Shown: positions 25,061-33,175 of the stretch, piece after piece
Position numbering within the stretch: the first letter of the stretch is position 1
Layout of the letters: every line of letters begins with the position of its first letter
DNA from: Acidimicrobiia bacterium
Lineage (GTDB): Bacteria > Actinomycetota > Acidimicrobiia > Acidimicrobiales > CAIXPF01
Direction of reading: 5' to 3'
Length of the DNA stretch: 57,471 nt
Assembly: GCA_947476745.1 (NCBI GenBank)
Contig: CANJRG010000022.1
Span: forward strand, 1-57,471
Made by a program: the position numbers and the translations under genes
The notes under the pieces: model-generated
What the model saw: the letters and a program-made list of their open reading frames with translations, nothing else
What the model was told of the DNA's origin: nothing
Database searches by the model: none

Positions 25061-25066
25061 TACAGT
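25061..25066 (+). promoter_or_regulatory. -10 box of the MBL-fold gene (leaderless type)
   Basis: TACAGT eight bases before the ATG at 25075. Confidence 0.5.
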
Positions 25067-25074
25067 GCCCGTCC

Positions 25075-25983
25075 ATGACCGCGACACTGGACTGGTATGG
25101 CTGTGCCACCTATCGCCTCACCATCGGGGACGTGGTGGTGTTCCTCGACGCCTATGTCGACCGGGTGCCCGGTGCGGCCGGCCCGAACCCGCCGGTGAAG
25201 GCCGACGACATCGACCGGGCCGACTGGATCGTCGTCGGCCATTCGCACTTCGACCATCTTTGGGGGGCTGAACGCATTGCGGCGCGCACCGGGGCCACCA
25301 TCATCGGGTCGCACGAGACCGTGCGGGTCATGGAGGCGGCCGGGGTGCCGCTGGCCCAGCTGATGCCGGTGGCCGGTGGCGAGCGCATCGAGCTCGCTGA
25401 CGGCCTCTTCGTGTCGGTGTACCCGAGCCTGCACTCCTGCGTGTGGTCCCACCAGGGGATGCACCCGGTGGACGAGGTATGCCTCGGTGACCTATTCGTC
25501 ACCCATCAGGAACGCCAGGACCGCATGGGCGATCTGTTCTCCTACATCGCCACCCTCGGAGAGGACACCCGGAACCACCTGCGTGCCTCGGCCCAGGGCC
25601 CTCGTGGTGACGGGCACACTCTGGTGTTCCTGTTCGACACCCCCGAGGGCTCGTTGCTCTACCAGGACACCTCGGGGCATTGGTCGGGCATCGTGGCGGA
25701 CCTGCGGCCCGACGTGGCGATCATCGCCGCTGCCGGACGCGGCAACGTCGACGGCGAACCGATCCAGGGCTCCCTCGCCCAGTTCGTGGCCCGCCAGGCG
25801 GCGCTGCTGAAGCCGGCCCGGGTGATCCTGTCCCACCACGACAACTGGCTGCCTGGCTTCTCGATCGCCACCGACGTCGAGCCGATCCGCACCGAGTTGG
25901 CCCGCTGGTTGCCACGCGCCGAGCTGGCCGAGCCCGGCTACCTCGACGGGTTCGAGGTCTTCGCCGGCCTGCGTCGCGGCTGA
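25075..25983 (+). CDS. metallo-beta-lactamase-fold metal-dependent hydrolase
   Basis: A 302-residue hydrolase of the metallo-beta-lactamase fold. The metal-binding HxHxDH motif is HSHFDH (56-61). A second-site Asp is likely in FLFDTPEGSLLYQDTSG, and His in LSHHDNW near residue 262. The opening DWYGCATYRLTIGDVVVFLDA resembles UlaG/YtnP-type enzymes, which cut phosphoesters or lactones. The start follows a TACAGT box by eight bases and sits 29 codons into the open frame. It is divergent from the binding-protein gene. Substrate unknown. Confidence 0.85.
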   Translation: MTATLDWYGCATYRLTIGDVVVFLDAYVDRVPGAAGPNPPVKADDIDRADWIVVGHSHFDHLWGAERIAARTGATIIGSHETVRVMEAAGVPLAQLMPVAGGERIELADGLFVSVYPSLHSCVWSHQGMHPVDEVCLGDLFVTHQERQDRMGDLFSYIATLGEDTRNHLRASAQGPRGDGHTLVFLFDTPEGSLLYQDTSGHWSGIVADLRPDVAIIAAAGRGNVDGEPIQGSLAQFVARQAALLKPARVILSHHDNWLPGFSIATDVEPIRTELARWLPRAELAEPGYLDGFEVFAGLRRG

Positions 25984-25995
25984 GGCCGGACCCGG

Positions 25996-26040
25996 GTCGG
26001 TCGGGTCCGGCCGAGTTCGGTCGGGTCGGTCGGGTCCGGC
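25996..26040. repeat. GGTCG/GGTCC pentamer run
   Basis: A second, shorter stretch of the same pentamers as at 2568-2697, between the ends of two convergent genes. Confidence 0.75.
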
Positions 26041-26050
26041 AGGGTGGGGT

Positions 26051-26602
26051 TCAGCGGTCGGGGGACCGCAGGGTGAGGTCGGAACAGGCCACACACACCC
26101 GCTCGGGCAGGACGTGGGCCCGGATCAGCAGGGCGAACAGCTTGCAGCCGATGCAGAAGGCGAAGACCGCCTCGAGGGTGGCGGCGACGGCCACCATGGC
26201 CAGCAGGACCAGCGTCACGGTGGTGGCGCCGAAGGCCAGGTAGGCTCCAGCGGCGATCGTGGTGAGCGCCGCGCCGATGCCCTGGGCAAAGCGCTTCGGG
26301 GAGCCCGACACCGGACGCTCGGCTATGCCGAGCCGGGGGACGATCAGCTCGGTCACGATGCGGGCCCACGGGCTGAACCGCGGCCCGGCGAGGACCCGGG
26401 CGACGAAGCCGTAGGCCAGCGGAACGGCCAGCCACGGCAGGCCGGCGATGACCGCCACCGCGGCAGTGATCGCCACGCCGCCGGCGACGCAGCGGGCCGC
26501 GATCTCGTTGACCGGGTTGGGGAAGGTCATCCAGGAGGTCAGCGGCGATGCCGACCCGGCCGGCCGGCCGGTGGTGAGGGTGCCCGATCCTTCGGTGCTC
26601 AT
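26051..26602 (-). CDS. DUF4395 family membrane protein
   Basis: A 183-residue membrane protein with about four helices. It has the DUF4395 pattern: a TFPNPVNEIAARCVAGG entry, FVARVLAGPRFSPWARI in the middle, and cysteine pairs near the end, FCIGCK and RVCVACSD. Proteins of this family often accompany thioredoxin-like or rhodanese genes, none of which is near. The ATG at 26602 has a weak AGGAC upstream. It is 91 bases downstream of the PH-like gene on the same strand. Role unknown. Confidence 0.8.
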   Translation of the reverse strand: MSTEGSGTLTTGRPAGSASPLTSWMTFPNPVNEIAARCVAGGVAITAAVAVIAGLPWLAVPLAYGFVARVLAGPRFSPWARIVTELIVPRLGIAERPVSGSPKRFAQGIGAALTTIAAGAYLAFGATTVTLVLLAMVAVAATLEAVFAFCIGCKLFALLIRAHVLPERVCVACSDLTLRSPDR

Positions 26603-26693
26603 GGCTGCAGTCCTGTTCGTCTGGAGAAGTCGGTGGTGTGGGGCGGGTGGGTGTGGGCTGGTGCGGTGGAGCCGGCGTGTCCGGTGGGGGCGG

Positions 26694-27206
26694 TCAGCCG
26701 AGGTGTCGGCGGAGCGAGGCCAGGACATCCCCGGCCCCCGGGGTGACCTCGGCACCGGCCCGGGTGGCCCGCTCGCACAGCGCCAGCACCGCCCGGCCCA
26801 GGGTGTCGCGGCGGAACAGCTCTCCCAGGTCGACGCGGGCGGTCCGGTCGGCGCCGCGGAACACCAGGTAGTCCAGGCCGACCGAGGAGCAGGGCAGGTC
26901 GATGCGGACCACGTCATCGACATCGAGCACGACCGGGCGACCGAGGAAACGATTGGCCAGCCAGTCGGCGCCCACCCAGGTCTCCTCGACGGTCTGGTAG
27001 GAGCCCAGCGACACCGCCGCGACGGTGAGCAGCGCCAGCACGGCGCCGATCGCGGCGTGGCCGGTCCACCACAGCGCAGCTGCCAGGGCCAGGCCCAGCG
27101 CCAGCCCGAGCAGCAGGTCGGCCAGGGCGAGCTGCGGCAGGTAACCGGCGACAGGGAGGCTGCGCTCGGCGGTCCAGAGGCGCTCGCGGGGTGTCCTGGG
27201 TGGCAT
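26694..27206 (-). CDS. membrane protein with PH-like cytoplasmic domain
   Basis: A 170-residue protein with two closely spaced hydrophobic helices (about residues 20-62) followed by a soluble domain of alternating strands: WLANRFLGRPVVLDVDDVVR and DYLVFRGADRTARVDLGEL. This resembles the PH-like domains of small bacterial membrane proteins, but it is a weak match by eye. The start at 27206 gives the shortest N terminus ahead of helix one. It could form an operon with the DUF4395 gene. Function unknown. Confidence 0.6.
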   Translation of the reverse strand: MPPRTPRERLWTAERSLPVAGYLPQLALADLLLGLALGLALAAALWWTGHAAIGAVLALLTVAAVSLGSYQTVEETWVGADWLANRFLGRPVVLDVDDVVRIDLPCSSVGLDYLVFRGADRTARVDLGELFRRDTLGRAVLALCERATRAGAEVTPGAGDVLASLRRHLG

Positions 27207-27415
27207 CGTCGTCCTGCTCGGGGTGGGGTTCCGGCTCACTCGCCGCCCGCGGGGCGGGCTCGGCGGCCACGTCCCGGGACCAATCTCGATAAAGCCGATC
27301 ACTTTGGTCGGAAATATAGGGCTGCCGGGAGCCGACGGCAAGGGGATTGCCGGTGGGCCGTCGGCGTGGGGGAGGATGCGGGCATGGACATGGCTTCAGC
27401 ATGCGTGGGTGAAGC

Positions 27416-28321
27416 ATGAAGGTCCGGATCGCCCTGGCACCGGGCGCCTCGATGGTCGACCGCGGTGCCTACTGCCGTTTCATCGACGGGCTCGAACAGC
27501 ACGGGTTCGACACCGTCTGGCTGTCGGACGTGCCGATGGGCAGCGTGCTGGATCCGCTGGTCGGGCTGGCGCTGGCCGCAGGCCGCACCGATCGTCTCAA
27601 GCTGGGGGCCAACGTGGTGGTGCCCGGCCGGAACCCGTTGCTGCTGGCCAAGGAGCTGGCCCAGCTCGACCGGCTCTCCGGCGGCCGGCTGTTGCTGTCC
27701 TTCGTGCCCGGCCAGGACAGCCCGGCCGAGCGCGAGGCCCTCGCCACCGTCGGCGAGGACCGCGGCGCCCGCGTCGACGAGGTCATCGGGCTGTGCCGGC
27801 GCTGGTGGGCCGGCGAGAGCGTCGAGCACCATTCCGCACGCTTCGCCATCAGCGGGATCGCTATCGACCCCACCCCGTGCCAGGAGCCGCTGGAGATCTG
27901 GCTCGGCGGGATCGGGCCCAAGGCGTTGCGGCGGGTGGGCCGGATCGCCGACGGGTGGCTCACCGCACGGGCCACCCCCGAGCAGGCCGAGGCCGGTCGC
28001 CTGGTCATCGAGGAAGCGGCCGCCGCCGCCGGACGGGTGATGGACCCGGAGCACTTCGGGATCTCGATCCCGTACTCCCGCCAGCCGCTCGACGAATCGG
28101 CCGTGGCCGCGGTGCTGCGCCGTCCCGGTGCTGCCCCGCTCGCCGGTGACCCGGCGGTGCGGGACATTCTGCCGGTCGGCGCCGGCGAGCTGGTCGACCT
28201 GCTCGAGCGTCACCGCGACGCCGGCCTGTCGAAGTTCGTGCTGCGCCCGGTCCGGCTCGAGCAGGGCTGGGACGCCGAGCTGGCCTGGTTGGCCGACACC
28301 GTCCTGCCGCTGCAGAGCTGA
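27416..28321 (+). CDS. LLM class F420-dependent oxidoreductase
   Basis: A 301-residue luciferase-like enzyme. The fold markers are RIALAPGASMVDRGAYCRF, DTVWLSDVPMGSVLDPLV, KLGANVVVPGRNPLLLAKE, GRLLLSFVPGQDS, and a C-terminal LWLGGIGPKALRRVGRIADG-type strand; the last is read as IWLGGIGPKALRR. The shape is typical of F420-dependent members. The ATG at 27416 directly follows a GTGAAGC stretch; the 5' gap (27207-27415) has AT-richer islands that may hold divergent promoters. Its stop abuts repeat locus 2. Substrate unknown. Confidence 0.87.
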   Translation: MKVRIALAPGASMVDRGAYCRFIDGLEQHGFDTVWLSDVPMGSVLDPLVGLALAAGRTDRLKLGANVVVPGRNPLLLAKELAQLDRLSGGRLLLSFVPGQDSPAEREALATVGEDRGARVDEVIGLCRRWWAGESVEHHSARFAISGIAIDPTPCQEPLEIWLGGIGPKALRRVGRIADGWLTARATPEQAEAGRLVIEEAAAAAGRVMDPEHFGISIPYSRQPLDESAVAAVLRRPGAAPLAGDPAVRDILPVGAGELVDLLERHRDAGLSKFVLRPVRLEQGWDAELAWLADTVLPLQS

Positions 28322-28352
28322 TCCCGGTCGTCGATCCGTCGGCTGTCGGGCC

Positions 28353-28485
28353 GATTCGCTGTCGATTCGCCGCGGGTGATGCGGTCACCGATTCGACGCT
28401 GTCGGGCCGATTCGCTGTCGATTCGTTGCGACTGCCGATTCGGTGTCGATTCGCTGTTGGTCGGGCCGATTCGGTCACCGATTCG
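28353..28485. repeat. GATTCG iteron cluster, copy 2
   Basis: Nine plus-strand copies of GATTCG at 28353, 28364, 28390, 28409, 28420, 28437, 28448, 28468 and 28480. Three pairs are 11 bases apart and one 12. Several are preceded by GTCGGGCC. This is the left part of the 385-base gap between convergent LLM and GMC genes and parallels 15907-16015. Confidence 0.9.
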
Positions 28486-28534
28486 GCGTGGTGCGCCGCA
28501 GGAACGTGCCGGTTCCGCGTCCGGGCAGGCGGTT

Positions 28535-28645
28535 TGTAGCCAAGTGCTTCCGACGCGGTGTCGCCGTCGGCAACGCCGTCGCGAACCTGCTGGTCAGGAG
28601 GTCGCCTGTCTCGGGGCGGCGGTCGGGTCGAGCCAGTTCGCTACA
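28535..28645. repeat. 111-bp inverted-repeat-bounded element, copy 2
   Basis: Ends in TGTAGC and GCTACA within the perfect 11-base inverted repeat CGGTTTGTAGC (28530-28540) and GCTACAAACCG (28640-28650). The arms continue inward with two mismatches in six bases. Total length and the position of the internal CTGGTCAG (28590) match copy 1 exactly. An ungapped comparison by eye gives about 60% identity, highest in the arms. The rest of the gap shows no gene. Confidence 0.9.
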
Positions 28646-28706
28646 AACCGGATTCGCAAGGCCCGAAGCCGACGACGTCGCGCGTGGCCAGGACCGGCCG
28701 GCAGGG

Positions 28707-30410
28707 CTACCAGCGCAGCGCGGCGGGGGCGTCGACGGGCACGATCGGATCGGCCGGGCGAATCGGCGCAATCCGCTGGTAGGGCGATCCCAACGGCGGT
28801 CGCGGGTCGGGCTCGCCCCGTTGCGGCCACAGCGACATCGCCCGTTCGGTCTGCGCGGTGATGGTCAGCGACGGGTTCACCCCGAGGTTGGCGCTGATGG
28901 TCGACGCATCGGCCACGTGCAGTCCCGGGCAGCCGAATACCCGCTGGTACGGGTCGACGACGCCGGCGCCGGGCGAGTCGCCGATGCATGCACCGCCGAG
29001 GATGTGGGCGGTGGCCGGCACGTCGAGCAGGACCTCGTTGATCGAGCTCGCCGGGACCCCGCCCATGATGTCCGCCGCCATGCGGGCGGCCGCGTTGGCC
29101 ACCGGTAGGTACGACGGGTTCGGGGCGCCCTCACCCTGTTCGCTGGTGAGCCGCACCCGCCCGTTGCGCCGGGCCCGCCAGCGCAGGGTCAGGCTGTTGT
29201 CGTGGCTCTGCATGACCAGCAGAATGAGCGTTCGCTCCGACCACCGGTGCACCGACAGGCTGCGGGCGAACGCCACCGGGTGGCGGCCCACCTGCGCGGC
29301 GAAGCGCATCGGGCGGGGCAGCCGTCCACCGCCGTCGACGAGCACCGTCGACAACAACCCGATGGCGTTGGACCCCTTCGGGTAGCGCACCGGCTCGATG
29401 TGGGTCCGCTCGTCGGGGTGGATCGACGAGGTGATGGCCAGGCCCCGGGAGTAGTCGGTCCGCACCGGCCCGATGGTCTGGGCACCGAGGATGGCTTCGG
29501 AGTTGGTACGCACCCGCACCCCCAATTGGCCGCTCAGGCCGGGCAGACGTCCCCGTTCCTTCAACGAGGCCAGCAGCCGCATCGTGCCCAACACCCCGGC
29601 GCTGAGCACCACCTGCTCGGCCGTGATCGAGCGCCGCTGCTTGCGCAGCCAGGCCCCACTGCGTTCGGTCACCACCTCGTAGCCACCGCCCGGCAGCGGG
29701 ACGAGATCGACGACCTCGCGGTCGGGCTCGACCCGGGCGCCGTGCGACTCCGCCAGGTGCAGGTAGTTGCGGTCGAGTGAGTTCTTGGCGTTGTGCCGGC
29801 AACCCACCATGCACGCCCCGCATTGCAAGCACCCCGTCCGGCTCGGCCCGAGGCCACCGAAGTAGGGGTCGGCCACCTCCTGGCCCGGACGGCCGAGGTA
29901 GACCGCGACGTCGGTGGCCCGGTACGAGTCGCTGACGCCCATACGGTCGGCAATGGCCCGCATCACGTCGTCGGACGACGTGTCGTCGGGGGCCCGCGCC
30001 GCGCCCAGCATGCGGCGGGCCTGGTCGTAGTGCGGGGCCAGCTCGTCCGCCCAGTCGGTGATGGTGGCCCACCGGGGGTCCTGCCAGAACCCGGCCAGTG
30101 GCTCGTACAACGTGTTGGCGTACACCAGCGAGCCGCCGCCCACGCCCGCCCCCGACAGCACCAGCACGTTGCGCAACAGGGTCATACGCTGGATGCCCCG
30201 TAGGCCGAGCCGGGGGGCGTACAGGAACCGGCGCAGCTGCCAGTTGGTCTTCGGGTAGTCCTCGGATCGGAAGCGGCGGCCGGCCTCGAAGACGGTGACG
30301 CGGTAGCCCTTCTCGGTCAGGCGCATGGCCGTGGTCGAGCCGCCGAAGCCGCTGCCGACGACGGCGACGTCGGTGTCGAACGAGGAGCCGGGCCGGGCTG
30401 CGACGGTCAT
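28707..30410 (-). CDS. GMC family oxidoreductase, cholesterol-oxidase-like
   Basis: A 567-residue FAD-dependent GMC oxidoreductase most like the ChoD-type cholesterol oxidases of actinobacteria. FAD contacts are GSGFGG (19-24) and SGAGVGGGSLVYAN (about 88-100). The Cys-rich CLQCGACMVGCRHNAKN segment and HILGGACIGDSPGAGVVD near the C terminus are typical of this subgroup, as is NPSLTITAQTERAM in the closing FAD segment. It probably oxidises a sterol or other secondary alcohol; no signal peptide is evident, so action in the cytoplasm is likely. A TACGGT box eight bases before the ATG indicates a leaderless mRNA. Confidence 0.88.
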   Translation of the reverse strand: MTVAARPGSSFDTDVAVVGSGFGGSTTAMRLTEKGYRVTVFEAGRRFRSEDYPKTNWQLRRFLYAPRLGLRGIQRMTLLRNVLVLSGAGVGGGSLVYANTLYEPLAGFWQDPRWATITDWADELAPHYDQARRMLGAARAPDDTSSDDVMRAIADRMGVSDSYRATDVAVYLGRPGQEVADPYFGGLGPSRTGCLQCGACMVGCRHNAKNSLDRNYLHLAESHGARVEPDREVVDLVPLPGGGYEVVTERSGAWLRKQRRSITAEQVVLSAGVLGTMRLLASLKERGRLPGLSGQLGVRVRTNSEAILGAQTIGPVRTDYSRGLAITSSIHPDERTHIEPVRYPKGSNAIGLLSTVLVDGGGRLPRPMRFAAQVGRHPVAFARSLSVHRWSERTLILLVMQSHDNSLTLRWRARRNGRVRLTSEQGEGAPNPSYLPVANAAARMAADIMGGVPASSINEVLLDVPATAHILGGACIGDSPGAGVVDPYQRVFGCPGLHVADASTISANLGVNPSLTITAQTERAMSLWPQRGEPDPRPPLGSPYQRIAPIRPADPIVPVDAPAALRW

Positions 30411-30418
30411 CGCGCAAC

Positions 30419-30424
30419 ACCGTA
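30419..30424 (-). promoter_or_regulatory. -10 box of the GMC gene (leaderless type)
   Basis: TACGGT on the minus strand, eight bases before the ATG at 30410. Confidence 0.5.
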
Positions 30425-30468
30425 GTGGCCGCCCCGTCGTTGCGATGGCCGAGCGCCCTCGCAGGGCC

Positions 30469-30474
30469 TAGCGT
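30469..30474 (+). promoter_or_regulatory. -10 candidate for the cyclase-family operon
   Basis: TAGCGT 63 bases before the ATG at 30538. The leader ends with an AGGGGGAA ribosome binding site, so this transcript would be leadered, unlike the divergent GMC gene. Confidence 0.4.
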
Positions 30475-30537
30475 GTCGCTGCCCGCAGCCTGTAGCTGCC
30501 GGGTTCGAGGCCGGGGAACGACCGTAGGGGGAACACG

Positions 30538-31494
30538 ATGCCGACGCCGCCGTCAGAAGAGCAGGTCCTGTCCTGGTTCGACGATCTGTCGAACTGGGGT
30601 CGCTGGGGGGACGACGACCGTCTCGGCACCCTCAACCACCTCACGCCCGCGAAGCGGGTGTCCGCGGCCAAGCTGGTGCAGGAGGGCATCTCGGTGTCCT
30701 GCAGCTGGGACATCCGCACCGGCCAGCAGCCCGGCGCCACGGTCGAGTCGCAGCGCTACATGCTCTCGACCGGCCTCGGCCTCGACGACGAGGGCCGCCG
30801 CGGCCTGATGGGCCAGGGGCGTGCCGGTGGCGCGCAGGAGTTCATCGGCATGGTCTTCCACGGCTACGACGTCACCCACCTCGATTCGCTGGCCCACCTG
30901 TTCTGGGACGGGAAGATGTACAACGGCGCCCCGGCGTCGCTGGTGTCGGACCGCCAGGGCGCGCTCAAGCACGACGTGCTGGCGGTGTCCGACGGGGTGA
31001 TCACCCGAGGTGTGCTGCTCGACATCGCCCGCCTGCGTGGTGTCGATGTGCTCGAGGCCGACGACCAGGTGTACCCCGAGGATCTCGAGGCCGCCGAGGA
31101 AGCGGCCGGCGTTCGGCTCGAGCCGGGCGACGTGCTGCTGATGCGCACCGGCGAGGGTCGCGCCCGCCGCGAGCAGAAGCGCGACTACAACCCGAACAAG
31201 CCTCGGTCGGGCTTCCAGGCGGCCTGCCTGCCGTGGCTGCACGATCGTGGTATCGCCATGATCGGCTCCGACGTGGCCCAGGACTGCAGCCCGGCCGGTT
31301 ACCGGACCGTGCACATGCCGATCCACATGGTCGGCATCGTGGCGATGGGCCTGTGGCTGGTCGACAACTGCCAGCTCGAGGACCTCGCGGACACCTGCGC
31401 CAAGCTCGGTCGCTGGGAGTTCCAGTTCGCCCTGGCCCCGATTCGCTTCCAGGGCGTGACCGGCAGCCCCACCAACCCCATCGCGGTGTTCTGA
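30538..31494 (+). CDS. cyclase/kynurenine-formamidase-like metal hydrolase
   Basis: A 318-residue protein of the 'cyclase' family, metal-dependent hydrolases that open amide or ester bonds (arylformamidase, isatin hydrolase, polyketide cyclases). The metal motif HxDxxxH is H114-L-D116-S-L-A-H120, and a second histidine set may be in YRTVHMPIHMVG. The N terminus SWFDDLSNWGRWGDDDRLG is typical of the long subgroup. A strong AGGGGGAA ribosome binding site precedes the ATG. The next gene starts five bases after its stop, so they are probably co-translated. Substrate unknown. Confidence 0.87.
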   Translation: MPTPPSEEQVLSWFDDLSNWGRWGDDDRLGTLNHLTPAKRVSAAKLVQEGISVSCSWDIRTGQQPGATVESQRYMLSTGLGLDDEGRRGLMGQGRAGGAQEFIGMVFHGYDVTHLDSLAHLFWDGKMYNGAPASLVSDRQGALKHDVLAVSDGVITRGVLLDIARLRGVDVLEADDQVYPEDLEAAEEAAGVRLEPGDVLLMRTGEGRARREQKRDYNPNKPRSGFQAACLPWLHDRGIAMIGSDVAQDCSPAGYRTVHMPIHMVGIVAMGLWLVDNCQLEDLADTCAKLGRWEFQFALAPIRFQGVTGSPTNPIAVF

Positions 31495-31499
31495 CCGTC

Positions 31500-32009
31500 A
31501 TGGTGGTCGACACCCCGCTCCTCATCGTCGGCGGCGGCCCGGGGGCGCTGGCCGCAGCCGAGATCGCCAGCGGCTACAGCCTGCCCACCCTGGTGGTCGG
31601 CCACGTTGCGGGAGCGGGGCCCGCCCCCGACTTCCCGGTCGCGCTCGACGCCGACGCGGTGGCGGCGCTCACGCCCCACGGGGTGCTCGACGTGTTGCGC
31701 CCCTACCTGGCGGTCCTCGACCCTCCGACGCTGTCGCCGCGGGTGTTCGAGGAGGTGCTCAAGCAGCACAGCATCGCCGACTTCAACGTCACCGTCTACG
31801 ACGGCCTCGAGGTCGAGGACCGCGACGTCGACCCGATCAGCGGCGTGGTCCGGGGGGTTCTCACCGACCACCGCCGTCGTTGGTCCTTGACAGCCGACGC
31901 CATGATCGACACCACCACCTTCCCGCCCGGGCTGTCGGACACGGTCAACCGCGCCGTCGCCGAGGTGGTGGCGGTGCTGCAACAGATCCGGACCGGCCGG
32001 GCCGGCTGA
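31500..32009 (+). CDS. small single-Rossmann-domain protein
   Basis: A 169-residue protein that begins with a dinucleotide-binding strand-turn-helix (PLLIVGGGPGALAAAEIA) and then stops after what looks like half of a two-domain flavoprotein. Short sequences such as LDADAVAALTPHGVLDVLRPYL follow, and no second GxGxxG is seen. It follows the cyclase gene by five bases and precedes an epoxide hydrolase. It might bind FAD or NAD(P)H, or act as a redox partner of the cyclase-family enzyme; neither can be shown. The start follows the cyclase stop directly, without a clear ribosome binding site, implying coupling. Confidence 0.6.
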   Translation: MVVDTPLLIVGGGPGALAAAEIASGYSLPTLVVGHVAGAGPAPDFPVALDADAVAALTPHGVLDVLRPYLAVLDPPTLSPRVFEEVLKQHSIADFNVTVYDGLEVEDRDVDPISGVVRGVLTDHRRRWSLTADAMIDTTTFPPGLSDTVNRAVAEVVAVLQQIRTGRAG

Positions 32010-32037
32010 ACACGCAGCACACCCGGACCAGGCGGAA

Positions 32038-32064
32038 CAGTCAGAGCAGTCAGGGCAGTCAGAG
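32038..32064. repeat. 9-bp unit, three tandem copies
   Basis: CAGTCAGAG, CAGTCAGGG, CAGTCAGAG, followed by CAG, in the 67 bases between the Rossmann protein and the epoxide hydrolase; it merges with the CAGGAG ribosome binding site of the latter. Confidence 0.8.
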
Positions 32065-32076
32065 CAGGAGCGCACC

Positions 32077-33108
32077 ATGGTCGCCGTCGAGATCACCGAA
32101 CACACCGTCCGCACCGCGCGCCATACCACGGCGTATCTCGCGGCGGGACCGGTCGACGGCCCGCCGATCGTCTTCGTGCACGGCTGGCCCGAGCTGGCCA
32201 TCAGTTGGCGTCACCAGATGCCGGTGTTCGCCGGGCTGGGCTTCCGGGTCATCGCCCCGGACATGCGCGGCTACGGCCGCTCCACCGTGCACTCCGCCAA
32301 CGACGTCTACGCCCAGCGCCACATCGTCGCGGACATGATCGACCTGCTCGACGGCCTCGGCTACGAACGGGCGGTGTGGGTGGGCCACGACTGGGGTAGC
32401 CCGGTGGTGTGGAACCTGGCCAGCCACCATCCCGATCGGTGCTGGGCGGTGGCCAACCTCTGCGTGCCGTACTGGACCCTCGAACGAGGTTTCGCCCACA
32501 CGGTGTCGCTCGTGGACCGTCGCCTGTACCCGGTCGAGCAGTTCCCCTACGGCCAGTGGGACTACCAGGTCCACTACCTGGAGGACTTCGAGCGGGCCAC
32601 CGCGGTGATGGACGCCAACCCCTACAACACCGTCAAGGCCCTGTTCCGCAAGGGGAACCCCGCCGGTGCGGGCAAACCGTCGGTCACCGCATCGGTGCGG
32701 TCGGCGGGCGGCTGGTTCGGCGGGGCTGCGGAGGCCCCCGACATCCGGGTCGACCACGATGTGGTCACCGACGCCGAGCTGGCGGCCTACAGCGCGGCCC
32801 TGCGTCGCAACGGGTTCGCCGGGCCCAACGCCTGGTACGTCAACCACGACGACAACGAGGCCTACGCCACCGAGGCGGTCAACGGTGGTGTCCTCGACCT
32901 GCCGGTGCTGTTCCTGCACGCCCGCTACGACTACACCTGCGAGACCCTCGAGTCGTCGCTCGCCGAACCGATGCGCCGGCACTGCACCGACCTGGTGGAG
33001 AGGGTGTTCGACTGCGGCCACTGGATGGCCCAGGAGAAGCCCTTCGAGGTCAACGCGGCGCTGGCGTCCTGGCTGGTCGAGCGGGTCGACCCTGCGGCCC
33101 GGCCCTGA
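32077..33108 (+). CDS. alpha/beta hydrolase, epoxide-hydrolase type
   Basis: A 343-residue alpha/beta hydrolase whose nucleophile elbow is GHDWGS with Asp105, marking the epoxide hydrolase / haloalkane dehalogenase branch rather than esterases. HGWPE (35-39) is the oxyanion HGxP motif of epoxide hydrolases. The lid follows as an insert after residue 150, and the charge relay is probably the Asp in HARYDYTCE with His in FDCGHWMAQEKP. Length is usual. GGAG lies eight bases before the ATG. The substrate is likely a hydrophobic epoxide, which is inference. Confidence 0.9.
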   Translation: MVAVEITEHTVRTARHTTAYLAAGPVDGPPIVFVHGWPELAISWRHQMPVFAGLGFRVIAPDMRGYGRSTVHSANDVYAQRHIVADMIDLLDGLGYERAVWVGHDWGSPVVWNLASHHPDRCWAVANLCVPYWTLERGFAHTVSLVDRRLYPVEQFPYGQWDYQVHYLEDFERATAVMDANPYNTVKALFRKGNPAGAGKPSVTASVRSAGGWFGGAAEAPDIRVDHDVVTDAELAAYSAALRRNGFAGPNAWYVNHDDNEAYATEAVNGGVLDLPVLFLHARYDYTCETLESSLAEPMRRHCTDLVERVFDCGHWMAQEKPFEVNAALASWLVERVDPAARP

Positions 33109-33175
33109 CCGTCGCCGCACGCGGGCCCGTCGGCCCGCTGCACGCAAGGCCGGCCGGCCCGCCCGGCGTGCGCGT

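Noticed and set aside
30500-30520. tRNA-like T-loop (GGGTTCGAGG)
   Set aside because: No matching T-stem, acceptor stem or anticodon arm can be formed around it.
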